From positions 30,450,721 to 30,514,720 of the forward strand of contig NC_132900.1 in NCBI RefSeq assembly GCF_030463535.1: a stretch of 64,000 nucleotides of DNA, written 5' to 3'. Below the pieces are notes generated by a model that saw only the letters and a program-made list of their open reading frames with translations, was not told the DNA's origin and did no database searches. A program made the position numbers and the translations under genes. The stretch comes from Salminus brasiliensis (taxonomy: Eukaryota; Chordata; Actinopteri; Characiformes; Bryconidae). Below are positions 23,303 through 33,855 of this stretch, one piece after another. How positions within the stretch are numbered: position 1 is the stretch's first letter; each line of letters begins with the position of its first letter.

Positions 23303-26300
23303 CTGGATAGATAGATCACTTTATTTATCCCACGGGGAAAGTCAGTTTTTACAGCAGCAAAGAATATGTTTTTATTCTTCTTGCTGTTATTATTATTGTT
23401 GTTTTTTATGCACAATGTCGAATATATACCAGATGTACATTTAATTATTTAAATAATGTATTTTTATTCTTCTTTCTGTTATTATTATTATTGTTGTTTT
23501 TATTATTATTATCAGTAGTAGTAGTATCCGGTATTGTCTAGACTATTTCAATCTTGTTTATATTAAAATAAAAGTTCTTTTTTGCCATATTTTTATGCAC
23601 CACTTGTTTTTGCAGAATATATACCGGCTGTAATCTTCCTATTATTATTATTATTATTATTATATTAATATTTGTATTATTATTATTGCATGTAAATGAA
23701 TCATGTAAAAATTACTGTAAATGACAGTAATGACTCTACATCTATGTGTAAGGTTAGAACACATGCTGAGTGACCAGGACAACTACATATTGTCTATTGC
23801 AGGGACAGTGGTGACGACATTGAGCTTGCATCATGTCCGCACGGCCAGCCTTCCAAAGAATTCTCCATGGTGGCCTCCTGCAGTTGCGAGCTCCTGTCTG
23901 AAGGTGGGTTCACGGACGTCCTCATACACTTTAACTACATTTTTACATTTAAAATTCTAGTAATGAGGCCCATGATGAGGCCTGTACTGAACTGTACTGG
24001 TCCCTGTTATCACAGCGGTCCTCATGGCTTTGTGATTATTTAGGGATTACTAAAATAAAAGGAGTATCCTGCTTATTTTTTAAGAAATTGAGATTGGAGG
24101 AGAGATGTGGTTCATTGCTGAAGATTTTTTCTTTACAGTAATGGTTGTAGAAACCAGGGATTGCCACATCCACAGCGAGAACTACAGCCATTTGGTTTAC
24201 TATTATCCAAATAGCCCACCGGTTCGTAACTCCCCCTAGCACTAGCAATGCTCCCGACACTAGGAGGGTAAACCAAACAAGCAAAGCCAGCCACCGCCTT
24301 CAAACTACTGCTGATGCGGCATTGTGGGCCAACAGACCCGTTCGGAGGGAAGCGCCAGGTCCCCTAACCGACACCGACGTGTCCGCCAACATCGCTTCAA
24401 GAGTGACGAGGGGAGAGAGCGCCATCTACTGAGAGAGCACTGCTAATTGTGCTCTCTCAGGCTCCGGCTGCTGATGGCAAAGCAGCATGGCTCAGGATTT
24501 GAATTCAGAGCCCCTTAAATAGTGATAAGTCTTAGAACACCCCACATGTTCCTCTCCGCCATAAATTAATAAAAAAAATGTTTTGGGGCACAGTTGTTAC
24601 CACAGAAATATCGTAATATCATTGTGATTGCATTGTGGCCACCGCTGTGCACTATTCACGTTATTAATGACTTTATTTTTGCATCTTAACCATTAAATTA
24701 TGCAGGTATTTTGAAAAATCAGTGGAGCTACTGGTTGCCGAAGTCTTTTGAGACAGTTATCTGATCTACTTACGGTTTCTTTCAGGTATACACCGGGCTC
24801 CCGAGAGGTCATGTGCCACTGCTACCGACCATTACAGTGCCCCCACTGTCCGCTGCAGGGAATTACCATTCACACAGCACCCGTCTCATGTGCCCTTAGA
24901 ACGATTCCTCCAGTCACCAGAGGCTCAGAGTGCTGGCTCACCACCAGGTATGCCCGTCCACTCCAGAGATGATGCGCCCCCTAGTGGTTGGAAATTTTAT
25001 TCTGCTGCGTCTGTAACTCCGCCTCCACCGATAATGAAATAGACAGTGTTTTTTCCCTCTATTATGTAGTGGTGTTGATGCTCCCTCTGGTCTCTATCGC
25101 GACATACGAAGCAAAAAGAATATGATTGGTTGCTTTCTACCCATGATAAAAAATTGTGTGGGGATGCATGGTAGAAAACAGCCAATCAGAGGCTTTTCTG
25201 TTTCATATGTGGTAGCATCAGCATTCAGAAGGTTGGCGTCCAGCGCTGTGTAATAGAGGTAAGACAAATACCTCTGTTTGATCATCAGTTGGGGGGGGGA
25301 ACTTAACTGGACTGAATTTCCAAGCACTAGGGGGCGCACTAGCCAGATTTCATTAGTCAGTGAGTTGCTTTATGTAACATGTCTGTCTTGCCTCTGTGTC
25401 TGATCTGTGATTTCGGTTTCCCCATGTCCTTTTCAGCACATGGCTCTGTTGGTGTTCTTGTCTCGGCCCTAGCCCCACCCAGTCATTAGTGTTTCCACCT
25501 GTGTCTCCTTCGTAGCCCTGCCCTCTTGCTATCCTCCCCAAGTGTTCCTGCTTGTGTCTTGTGCTCTTATACCCCTGTGTTCTCCCTGTTCCAGGCCTAG
25601 CGTGGTCGATGGTCGTGGTGTTTGCGCTGTGTCAGCGTTATTTTGCTGTTTGGCTGCGGTGCTTTTCTGTCCTTCTGGCTTTGTTCTCTGTTTTGTGGGT
25701 TTCGTTTGGTTTTGGGTTCCTCCAGTATGGCTGTTTCTGTTTTTCTTGATTCTGTGACCTAGAGCTGGGCGATATGGAAACATTTTAGATGGGCAAAATG
25801 TATCAACTGTATCATTTTTTTTACATAGAGATGTGTACTTGTAATGAAATGTGAATTTTAAACACTAAATAAGAAGCTTTTTGGTCGAGCTTAGCCAGAT
25901 TATGCTTCCCTACTTGCTTCCTGCATTGTAGCGATTTTTATTGTTTCGTAGCTCTGAAACTTTTCATTACTCAACCAGTACATGCCGTTCTTTTTAAGAA
26001 GTGTCAGGATTTATAGCTGTCTATCGAGTATTTAAGTCAGAGTTGGTATCGGTATCGCTACTCGGTATCGGCAGATTTTTGAAAATCTGGTATCGGTATC
26101 GGAAAAGTGGTATTGGTGCAGCCCTAGATACAATCAAATATTGTCATATAGCCCAGCTCTACTGTGACCTCTGTTTGGGATGATATTAAAAGGATTACTA
26201 AGGGGGCTCAGTACCCTCGCACTTGCATCCTGCCTTAACCCTCCAGCCGTTACACTTGAAAAGGTGTGCAGGTGTCTGAGTATGAGGTATGAGTGTGTGT

Positions 26301-27281
26301 GTGTGTGTGTGTGTGTATACAGAAAAACAGCCTGCCTCATTGGTTCATTCGTTGGGTTCGGTTCTGTGTGACAGGCTGGTCCCCTTTCAGGGCCAACGCT
26401 GCCTCTATTTGCAGCATTCTTTGTTGTTGCTTTGTGATGCTAAGGCCTGTCTAATCTGGACCCCATTGATATGCAAATACAGGCATTTCAGCAGATGGTC
26501 ACATGACGCCAGCATGACACTGTCACCAAGAAAACAAACTACACTTCCCACAATTCTTCCTTCTATCGCCCTGTGTTCACCAGGTCTTGGCGAGCCCACC
26601 GGGGAGACAGAGGGTGACGGCAGCCTGGTCGGGTACCCATGGTTCCATGGGACGCTGTCACGCGTGCGAGCGGCTCAGCTGGTGCTGGCGGGCGGTGCTC
26701 GAAGCCACGGCCTGTTCGTGATTCGCCAGAGCGAGACGCGGCCTGGAGAATACGTCCTCACCTTCAACTTTCAGGGCAAAGCTAAGGTGAGCCAGTCTCT
26801 CGTGGACCATGATGGAGGGCAGGCTTGCATAGCTTAGGCTTTGTCCATGTGTTCCTTGTTGGCTTCACATATGGATGCCCAACAGGGTCCCACTCGAGCC
26901 AGGAGGAGTTAAACATGGGCCCCATCTGGGTCGTACACTGCACATGGGGTCTAGATGGGACCCATGTCTGATTCAGGTGGGCTGTAACGACGGGGCCCAT
27001 TTGGTAAGCCCAACTGGGTCCCAGTAACAACACATTGTGGGTAGAGACCCACTCAGATCCCATGCCCACCTGGAACCCACCTATCCCACGTTCCACCCAT
27101 GTGAGCGCCACATGAGCATGTTGTCTGGGTCGGTGCTCAGTAACCTCGGGCGCTGGGATCCAGCTGAAACGTGATCTTTTCACATCCTGCTGTTTGAGAT
27201 TTCGCCTTACTCGGGTGTCGGCCTTGGTATTCTGAACCCTTCCTCCATAGATGCTGCAGTGTAACACTGATTGAGAAACCT

Positions 27282-27318
<37 letters not shown>

Positions 27319-30300
27319 TTGTATGGTAACTGATCTGCTTGCTTGTGGGGGTGGAAGCCCTATACACTGCATTATCAGCCTTAGCGACCCTATGTGTTAC
27401 ACTGCTCAGAGGGTATTGGCCCTGCTTCACACCTCACACATCTGTGAAATGTTGCCACTCCCTAATTATTATCTACAGACTGTATGAACTACACACACTG
27501 CAGATTCATACTGGATAAAAAAATTACTCCCTAAATATTATCTACAGACTGTATGAACTACACAGCAGATTCATACTGGATAAAAACACTCTAATTATTA
27601 TCTACAGACTATATGGACTACACATCAGATTCATGCTGGATTAAAACACTCTCTAATTATTATCTACAGACTGTATGAACTGCACAGCAGATTCATACTG
27701 GATTAAAACACTCTCTAATTATTATCTACAGACTGTATGAACTACACACACTGCAGATTCATACTGGATTAAAACACTCCCTAATTATTATCTACAGACT
27801 GTATGAACTACACACACTGCAGATTCATACTGGATAAAAAAATTACTCCCTAAATATTATCTACAGACTGTATGAACTACACACACTGCAGATTCATACT
27901 GGATAAAAACACTCTAATTATTATCTACAGACTATATGGACTACACATCAGATTCATGCTGGATTAAAACACTCTCTAATTATTATCTACAGACTGTATG
28001 AACTGCACAGCAGATTCATACTGGATTAAAACACTCTCTAATTATTATCTACAGACTGTATGAACTACACACACTGCAGATTCATACTGGATTAAAACAC
28101 TCCCTAATTATTATCTACAGACTGTATGAACTACACACACTGCAGATTCATACTGGATAAAAAAATTACTCCCTAAATATTATCTACAGACTGTATGAAC
28201 TACACAGCAGATTCATACTGGATAAAAACACTCTAATTATTATCTACAGACTATATGGACTACACATCAGATTCATGCTGGATTAAAACACTCTCTAATT
28301 ATTATCTACAGACTGTATGAACTGCACAGCAGATTCATACTGGATTAAAACACTCTCTAATTATTATCTACAGACTGTATGAACTGCACAGCAGATTCAT
28401 ACTGGATTAAAACACTCTCTAATTATTATCTACAGACTGTATGAACTACACACACTGCAGATTCATACTGGATTAAAACACTCTCTAATTATTATCTACA
28501 GACTGTATGAACTGCACATACTGCAGATTCATACTGGATAAAATCACAGATCTTAATAACTCTTTCATTTTTTGGACTGAAAGTAAACCTTTACCTAAAC
28601 AGCAGTGTGATTGTAATGAGAGTGTCGTACAGCGTAACTACAGTCGCTAAAATCAGCCTCCTTATCGGTTTGTGTGTTTGTGTTCCGGCAGCACCTGCGC
28701 CTGTCCGTGAATGAGAACGGGCAGTGTCACGTGCATCACCTCTGGTTCCAGACGGTGTGCGACATGCTGAGGCACTTCCATGCCCATCCCATCCCGTTGG
28801 AGTCCGGCGGCTCTGCTGACATCACGCTACGCTCCTACGTCCAGGTGCAGCGCAGCCCCACAGGTACGGCACACCTACCCGCCAGTTCAGAAATCATCAC
28901 TAGACATACTCAACTAATCACATCTGGGGCTTCATTGGTGCTCAGTTTGATGGTATACATTGGTTGACTCAGCAGATTTGACCTAGTTTGACCAAATGTG
29001 ATGACATTCTACGCTACGAGTATGTTACAACGCCTCCATCTCTGCCCACATACACACATTCTTAACATTCACACACTCCCTCCAGTGGAGAACAAGCACC
29101 ATTCTTCAGCTACACTCCAAACAATGAACTCTTTGATGTATAGTCTACCTCACTACCTCATTTTCTGACCGTCTGCTGCAAGCCATGATGTGTCCTCTCT
29201 GTGAACGGTCTCTTGAGCTATTGTAAGCAGCTGGTTGGCTGGCTGGCTGGTTCTCCCCAGCCGGGCTGAGCAACCGGCCAGCTTTGTCAGCTTCCCCGTG
29301 ATGTGTGCCCAAGTGGTGCTTCGCATGGTTGGCTAGCATTAGCGTTCTCCTGAAGTAGCCGTTGCACTTACCCTCTTGCCAGCTAGTGGGCTGAGTGTGT
29401 GTATATATAGCAATAGCAATACACCTGAGCAACCTTAAAACCCTTTAACAGTCAAAATAAATAAATAAATAATAAAATTATATATACATATGTTTAAAAA
29501 ATTGCATTTTGCTATTTTTGCTAATATGTTTTTTTAAAGCCTAATTCAGGAAACGCAATATAACGCGATATGCAAATCAACCAACTCATATATATATAAA
29601 GTATAGTAAATGGCTTCAAAGAAATCTGAAGGTTAAGCACATACAATTCAGTCTAGCTATATGATATACAGTATAATGTAATAATCTAGTTTCAGTTTAA
29701 GCTTTCAGTTCTGTTTACCCTAACTGGGCAACTCAACCGAGCGGTCACAGTAACTTTTCAGGGTGTCACAGAGATGCATTTGATTGACACATTTATGCAA
29801 TTCGACTAAAATAGAATTGTTAGGGGGCGTAGAAAATAAAATTAGATCATTTTCACTGTACGTTAACTTTCCGTGTAGCTTGAAGTAAATGTCTAAAGAG
29901 TCGCGTCACATGCGCCAACACACCTCTGTAATTTTCTCTGCTTTCAGGCAGAGAAAAGGCATATCCTTTTACAACATTGGCCCCCGGTGGTTATAATGGG
30001 CATTACACACTCCATTCAGTGAGGAGAATAAGGCCAAACAGCTGAAGATGAATTTTCAGAAAAGAGGATGCGTACAGTGTGGTTACACTGGCTGTTAAAG
30101 GGTTAATATCTGTCTGCAAACTGATATACCTGCCAGGCCCTGCTGTGTAGAGCACATCAGGTTTCTCTGTGTGTTTTAGTCACTGAAGCAGCCGCCTGTT
30201 TTTCCCATCAACCCATCGGCCCTAGCAGGAAACACACCCCTTCACTAATACATGGATGGAGAGAATTAACAGCAAAATCACATGGAAGGAAAGAGGGGAG

Positions 30301-31289
30301 CTGAGAGACAGGGAGAGAGAGAGAGAGAGAGAGAGAGGTAGTGTGATGGGGACACAGAGGGCTGCTGAGTGTGTTGCTGTAGTGTGTAAGTGTGTGTGTG
30401 TGTGTGTGTGTGTCGTGATGGATGGCAGGGCCTGTCTGAGGGAGCACACAGGCAACAGAAACTCGATGAACCTGTGAAAACTACCTCCCTCCGTTCCTCC
30501 CTCGCTCTCTCGCCGCTTTCTCCCCTCTCCGTGCCAGGCCGGCCGCAGAGGATGAATGCGCTCCATTGGGACGGGGCGATGGGGGCGGTTTCGCTCCTGC
30601 AGCCCCCCTCCCTTCTCTAAATCCCGGCTTCAGAGGCGGCACAGAGCCTCTCTGTTCTCCCACGGGCTTCGGCATGCACCAATACACACATATACACAAG
30701 CATACACACATGCATACACACACACACACACATACACATACACATATATATATACACGTTAGTTTTGGAGGAGCATTGCTGTGAGGATTTGATTGCATTC
30801 AGCAACAATAGCGTTAGTGAGGTCAGGATGTTGGAGGAGGATGATCAGCACTAGAACATAACTCCGAAAGTCTCCAAGAGTGTCTTGGCTGCAACATTTG
30901 GGATAACAGGGCAAAGTTGTCGGATTTTTCGCTCCTCAATCCTCTAACCTCCTTATGTTTACCTCATTGCAGATGTTCCCCACATTCCTGCTCCTCTACG
31001 CGAGCCACCAAGCTGCCGGACAGAAGTGGCCCAGCCGAACCACCACCACCACCTCCCCGGCATCCCGCAGTCTCCGCCGGCCCCCTCGTCTGATGGCCCG
31101 CTTTCCTCAAGCTCCTCTTCCTCTCCCACAGGCCAGCCAACGGGAGGCGTAGGAGGTGGCCTTCACAGCCGGAGCAACAGTGCAGAGAGGCTGCTGGAGG
31201 CTTCTGCTGGTGGAGTACCAGAGGAGTACCACGATGGCGACGGCACACGGAGGACCAGAGCAGTGGAGAACCAGTACTCTTTCTATTGA
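15073..31289 (+). CDS. sh2b2: SH2B adapter protein 2 (APS), 664 aa, eight coding exons
   Basis: The coding sequence joins 15073-15918, 20906-21007, 21992-22083, 23803-23903, 24786-24947, 26584-26786, 28692-28863 and 30973-31289 (1995 nt). All introns are GT-AG and all phases match. SH2B2 is a cytoplasmic adaptor that binds activated receptor tyrosine kinases such as the insulin receptor and links them to Cbl. Domains: N-terminal dimerisation (phenylalanine zipper) region, about residues 18-75; PH domain, about 226-345; SH2 domain, about 454-552, with the FVIRQS strand and its phosphotyrosine-binding Arg482. The C terminus [10 protein letters not shown] keeps the Cbl-docking tyrosine (Tyr661). 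That tail, and the MNG start shared with mammalian SH2B2, separate it from SH2B1 and SH2B3. The start at 15073 was chosen over an in-frame upstream ATG at 15016, which would lie in the presumed intron. Human SH2B2 is 632 aa, so length is normal. Confidence 0.95.
16345..16535 (-). mobile_element. tRNA-derived SINE S3, partial
   Basis: Shares TGTGCTCTCTCAGACTCCGG and CTGCTGATGGCAAA with the other S3 copies. The head, read on the reverse strand, has a degenerate box B. Confidence 0.55.
17366..17387. promoter_or_regulatory. Perfect inverted pair of GATA-type sites
   Basis: CGGATAAG and CTTATCCG form a perfect 8-bp inverted repeat with a 6-base spacer. Each arm holds a GATAAG core, the GATA-factor binding word, and a further GATAAA lies near 17460. 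A role as an sh2b2 enhancer is inferred. Confidence 0.35.
17895..18236. mobile_element. Non-autonomous hAT-like element (GATACC/GATGCATCCC family)
   Basis: The right end reads ATCGGTGCATCCCTA, a terminus common among short hAT-like fish elements. The left part has GATACCCGATACCAGTCCGA. The left border is approximate and no target-site duplication was confirmed. Confidence 0.4.
18343..18370. repeat. (TTTA)n microsatellite
   Basis: A short uninterrupted run of TTTA units in sh2b2 intron 1. Confidence 0.8.
19101..19164. repeat. (AT)n microsatellite
   Basis: About 64 bases of nearly pure AT dinucleotide in sh2b2 intron 1. Confidence 0.9.
19610..19870 (-). mobile_element. tRNA-derived SINE S3
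   Basis: Read on the reverse strand it starts with a tRNA-like head (GTGGCTCTGCGGCCTAATGC, then box B-like GGGTTTGAATCC). The S3 body follows, with CAGCCAGAGTCTGAGAGAGC and CGGGGACCCGGCGCTTTCCC. Confidence 0.65.
19930..20545 (-). mobile_element. Decayed Tc1/mariner-like transposon
   Basis: The stretch AGCAGTATGTTTTGGGTCAT, then CCAGTTCCATTGGCAGCCAT and CATGCCCACGCCATAACGCT, is typical of the antisense of a fish Tc1-family transposase. The right end CCAACTGTCCGATTACTTTT resembles that family's terminus. Stops and deletions make it inactive. Confidence 0.6.
20906..21007 (+). CDS. sh2b2: sh2b2 coding exon 2
   Basis: Codons 283-316, phase 0 at both ends, acceptor TTTTCTAG and donor GTGAGT. It encodes the middle of the PH domain ([20 protein letters not shown]). 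Confidence 0.95.
21008..21991 (+). other. sh2b2: sh2b2 intron after coding exon 2
   Basis: A 984-bp AT-rich intron with T- and A-rich runs. No other feature was recognised. Confidence 0.85.
21992..22083 (+). CDS. sh2b2: sh2b2 coding exon 3
   Basis: Starts [20 protein letters not shown] and ends in phase 2 inside a glycine codon before GTAAAT. It holds the C-terminal helix of the PH domain with the conserved tryptophan. Confidence 0.95.
22560..22810. repeat. Dispersed repeat D, copy 1
   Basis: Shares TTTACCACCCTGTTATT, TAGCCTAGCCTAG, CACTGTAACAAG and GTTGCCATCCTCTCTGGGTC-like phrases, in order, with 35140-35300. No terminal structure was seen. Confidence 0.5.
23271..23314. repeat. (GATA)n microsatellite
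   Basis: A run of GATA units with one interruption (CTG) in sh2b2 intron 3. Confidence 0.9.
23803..23903 (+). CDS. sh2b2: sh2b2 coding exon 4
   Basis: Encodes an acidic [10 protein letters not shown] segment and the cysteine-rich [13 protein letters not shown] segment, matching the ASCSCELL motif of mammalian SH2B2. Ends in phase 1 before GTGGGT. Confidence 0.93.
23904..24785 (+). other. sh2b2: sh2b2 intron after coding exon 4
   Basis: An 882-bp intron. An S3 SINE fills about 24215-24500, and the rest looks unique. Confidence 0.85.
24215..24500 (-). mobile_element. tRNA-derived SINE S3
   Basis: Contains CCCCTAGCACTAGCAATGCT, GGAAGCGCCAGGTCCCCTAA and GTGCTCTCTCAGGCTCCGGC in the order seen in other S3 copies. 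The tRNA-like head at the right end is truncated. Confidence 0.6.
24786..24947 (+). CDS. sh2b2: sh2b2 coding exon 5
   Basis: Linker between the PH and SH2 domains, containing [13 protein letters not shown], the counterpart of HVPLETFLQ in mammals. Acceptor TTTCTTTCAG, donor GTATGC, phase 1 at both ends. Confidence 0.9.
24948..26583 (+). other. sh2b2: sh2b2 intron after coding exon 5
   Basis: A 1636-bp intron with a hAT element at 25761-26161 and a (TG)n run at 26293-26315. The remaining sequence shows no further recognised feature. Confidence 0.85.
25761..26161. mobile_element. hAT-type non-autonomous transposon with 8-bp target duplication
   Basis: The ends are inverted repeats: TAGAGCTGGGCGATATGG on the left and the complement of TAGAGCTGGGCTATATGAC on the right. 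It is flanked by a perfect 8-bp duplication CTGTGACC (25753-25760 and 26162-26169), the hAT signature. The interior has no coding frame. It carries GGTATCGGTATCG repeats at about 26045-26125 resembling a second hAT-like family. Confidence 0.8.
26584..26786 (+). CDS. sh2b2: sh2b2 coding exon 6
   Basis: First half of the SH2 domain: [20 protein letters not shown], then [20 protein letters not shown]. The phosphotyrosine-binding arginine is in FVIRQS. Ends in phase 0 before GTGAGC. Confidence 0.96.
26833..27130. repeat. Dispersed repeat C, copy 3
   Basis: The longest copy, with CACATATGGATGCCCAACAG, GGGTCGTACACTGCACATGG, GGGGCCCATTTGGTAAGCCC and CCACCCATGTGAGCGCCACA. Confidence 0.6.
27461..28550. 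repeat. 60-69-bp minisatellite with higher-order structure
   Basis: About 17 tandem monomers with the core TTATCTACAGACTGTATGAA and GATTCATACTGGAT. Monomer variants recur in a fixed cycle of five (marked, for example, by GACTATATGGACTACACATC), giving a period near 320 bp repeated about three times. It lies in the sh2b2 intron between the two SH2-coding exons. Confidence 0.9.
28692..28863 (+). CDS. sh2b2: sh2b2 coding exon 7
   Basis: Second half of the SH2 domain, from [20 protein letters not shown] through [18 protein letters not shown]. Ends in phase 1 before GTACGG. Confidence 0.96.
28864..30972 (+). other. sh2b2: sh2b2 intron after coding exon 7
   Basis: A 2109-bp intron. It contains GA and GT microsatellites (30305-30337, 30387-30413), a CA/TA microsatellite (30683-30757) and an M1 fragment (30764-30842). 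The stretch 29160-29400 shares loose similarity with 35330-35470. Confidence 0.85.
30764..30842 (+). mobile_element. MITE M1 fragment
   Basis: Internal M1 segment with GGAGGAGCATTGCTGTGAGG, TTGATTGCATTCAGCAAC and TTAGTGAGGTCAGGATGTTG. Confidence 0.55.
30973..31289 (+). CDS. sh2b2: sh2b2 coding exon 8 (last)
   Basis: C-terminal tail with a four-histidine run, Ser/Pro-rich low-complexity sequence, [13 protein letters not shown], and the terminal [10 protein letters not shown] followed by TGA. The [11 protein letters not shown] and [10 protein letters not shown] segments agree with mammalian SH2B2. Confidence 0.95.
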
Positions 31290-31439
31290 AGGATCCAGCC
31301 TCCCCAAACTGGGCTGTTATCCTTGGCTGGTGGATCCTAACCTTGGTCCTGGAGATCCCTTGCCCTTCATATTTTGATGTTTTCCCTGCTACACCCTCCA
31401 CCCACCAGCTAATCAGGTCAACATAAGAAATGGTTTAGT

Positions 31440-32880
31440 ACATCCTGAAATCACACCACAAAACAACACCATAGTTATCAGGGATACCATAGGAACCACC
31501 GAGCAATAACATAGCACCACTAGAACCAAGGTCCACCTTGCAAGCTTAGGAGATATTACAGTAATAACCTAGGAATAACCTAATAATCATAATCCTTACA
31601 AAACATAGACCACCTAAAAACACCCTAGCAACCACCTTAAACACTATAGTTACTGTGTAATAACTGCTTATCAACCACTTTGGACACCATAGCACCAACT
31701 TAGCAAAACTCTAGGGACCACCTCAAATATCCTGGCAGGTACATGGAATACCATAGCAACTGCTTAGCAATACTCTGGCACCCACCTGGAACACCATATT
31801 CAATATCTAGCAACCACCCAGAATACCTTAGAAACCAACTAGCACAACCCTCGCACCCACATGGAACAGCATATCAAGTACCTAGCGAACACTTAAGAAC
31901 AACCTAGCAATTATCCGGAATGTCATTGATACCACCTTGAAACACCCTTGCGACCACCTTAAACTCTATAGCAACTCTCTAATTACTCTAATTACAGCTT
32001 ATCAACCACTTTGGATAGAAACCATATCACCAACTTAGCAAAACTCTAGCGACCATCTAAAATATCCCAGCAGCTACATGCAATACCATATAAAGTGCTT
32101 AGCAACACCCTAAAAGCCATCAAGAATACCATAGTAACCAACAAGCAACACCCTTGCACACACATGGAACACCATATCAAACACCTACCAACTATACAGA
32201 ATGTCATAGAAACCACCTGGCAACACCCCTGCGACCACCTAGAATACCATATCAACAATCAAGCACCCTAGTAACCACCCAGAATACCATAGAAACCAAC
32301 TAGCTACCACCGTTGCACACACATGGGCCGCCATATCAAACACCTAGTGAACACCTAGCTCAGGAAGGACCCACCAACTATCCAGAATGTCACAGAAACC
32401 ACCTAGCAACACCCCTGCGACCACCTGGAATACCATATAAACAATCTAACACCCTAGCAACCGCCCAGAATACCATAGAAACCAACTAGCTCCACCCTTG
32501 CACCCACATGGCACATGGACCACCATAGCAACCACCCAGAATACCATAGAAACCAACTAGCTCCACCGTTGCACACACATGGACCGCCATATCAAACACC
32601 TAGTGAACACCTAGCTTAGGAAGGACCTACCAACTATCCAGAATGTCACAGACACTACCTAGCAACACACTTGCAACCACCTAGAATACCATATCAACAA
32701 TCTAACACCCTAGCAACCACCCAAAATACCACAGAAACCAACTAGCACCACTCTCGCACCCACATGGAACATCATATCAAACACCTAGCTTAGGAACGAC
32801 CTACCAACTATCCAGAATGTCACAGAAACCACCTAGCAACACCCCTGCGACCACCTGGAATACCAGAACAAGAACCTAGC
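31440..32880. repeat. Degenerate ACCACCTAG-rich minisatellite
   Basis: Short degenerate units built on CCACCTAGNATACCATA-like words. Toward the right they form a longer period of about 180 bp: ACCAACTATCCAGAATGTCA followed by CACCCCTGCGACCACCTGGA recurs near 32190, 32378, 32637 and 32812. It starts about 150 bp after the sh2b2 stop codon. Confidence 0.85.
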
Positions 32881-33014
32881 TCCCTGATAATACCGGGAAA
32901 TGCTCCGTCACTGGAAGTGCACTTTTCTAGTTATTTTTTTAAATACTCGGTACACATTTGTATACTGTTTATCCCGTAGTGGAGTCTATCAATTTTTTTC
33001 TGGCCAAAAATTTT

Positions 33015-33020
33015 AATAAA
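33015..33020 (+). terminator. sh2b2: Candidate polyadenylation signal for sh2b2
   Basis: An AATAAA at the start of a TAAA-rich run. It is the first canonical signal seen downstream of the stop, but it may be a chance product of the simple repeat. Confidence 0.35.
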
Positions 33021-33807
33021 TAAATAAATAAATAAGCACATACTTTATTAAATATTAATACAATCCTTTCTGGAGTTGAAAGTGGGTGTTAGCCCAGGGG
33101 TACTCCAGGACCAGGGCTGGTGACCTTTGCCCTAGAGAGAGGAAATATCTACTTTGTGCTTCTTCAGGAAAAGATCATACGTTACGCTTTGTTTTTTAAC
33201 ACTGTATTTCTTACGTAAGAGTTTTTTAGCATCACAAATCCCCAAAAGCGAAAGGGTAACTGTCGTCCGTGGTCCGTCCACTCCCAAGCACCCGCAGCGC
33301 ATGCTTGAAGGACTCGCTGTATACTCCTGTTTTTGTTCTCTCTGCTCATCGGCAAAGTGGGACGTTTGATACAGAGCTTTTCCTTTCCGGAGAGGAAGCT
33401 GTCGTGGCGAGACATCTGACAGCGGTTAACCTCCATCAAGCCGTTTCCTGCAGATGCCCCCCTCGCTCTGCCTTTTTCCTCCCACCCCCGCCGTCCTCTG
33501 GCCCGCTAACTGATCAAAAAAGTGGAAAGCTCCCCAGCTGAATCGATCTCCCCCGAGTGTCTCCACTTATGTTTGTGAAACTGTTGATAGAACGTTCCGG
33601 ATATCCCCTCTCCCCCTATTGTCTCTTGGGATTTGTGGAGATAGCTTCCCACAACATGGCTGCTCTGGCTAGCGGCAGCCAGGGTGAACGGGGTCAGCCT
33701 CCAGAAGCAAATGGTTGCAATTAACTAGACCAACAAAGCCGGGTTTTGGGTGGTCAGTACAATGCACTACAGATCAGCTACAGCTTTTTTGCACTATATC
33801 AGCCCAG

Positions 33808-33839
<32 letters not shown>

Positions 33840-33855
33840 GTACGTCCCAATGTTA
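33021..33855. other. Intergenic, partly unique sequence
   Basis: The stretch 33150-33720 is non-repetitive and moderately GC-rich. No splice-bounded frame with a known product was found. A (CA)n run follows at 33811-33835. Confidence 0.35.

Larger units (their letters stand above)
22084..23802 (+). other. sh2b2: sh2b2 intron after coding exon 3
   Basis: A 1719-bp intron. It has (AT)n at 22873-22912, (TAA)n near 23118-23143, a (GATA)n run at 23271-23314, and three diverged direct repeats containing GTCTAGACTA near 22946, 23157 and 23535. A dispersed segment at 22560-22810 recurs at 35140-35300. Confidence 0.8.
26787..28691 (+). other. sh2b2: sh2b2 intron after coding exon 6
   Basis: A 1905-bp intron splitting the SH2 domain. 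It holds dispersed repeat C, a (CT)n run at 27282-27314, and a 1.1-kb minisatellite. Confidence 0.9.
31290..33020 (+). other. sh2b2: Probable sh2b2 3' UTR and downstream
   Basis: No coding sequence. The first canonical AATAAA I found after the stop is at 33015-33020. If that is the true polyadenylation signal, the 3' UTR is about 1.7 kb and includes the whole minisatellite at 31440-32880. Transcript data would be needed to settle this. Confidence 0.4.

Noticed and set aside
27461-28550. CRISPR-like array
   Set aside because: Units are contiguous near-identical monomers without unique spacers, inside a vertebrate intron.
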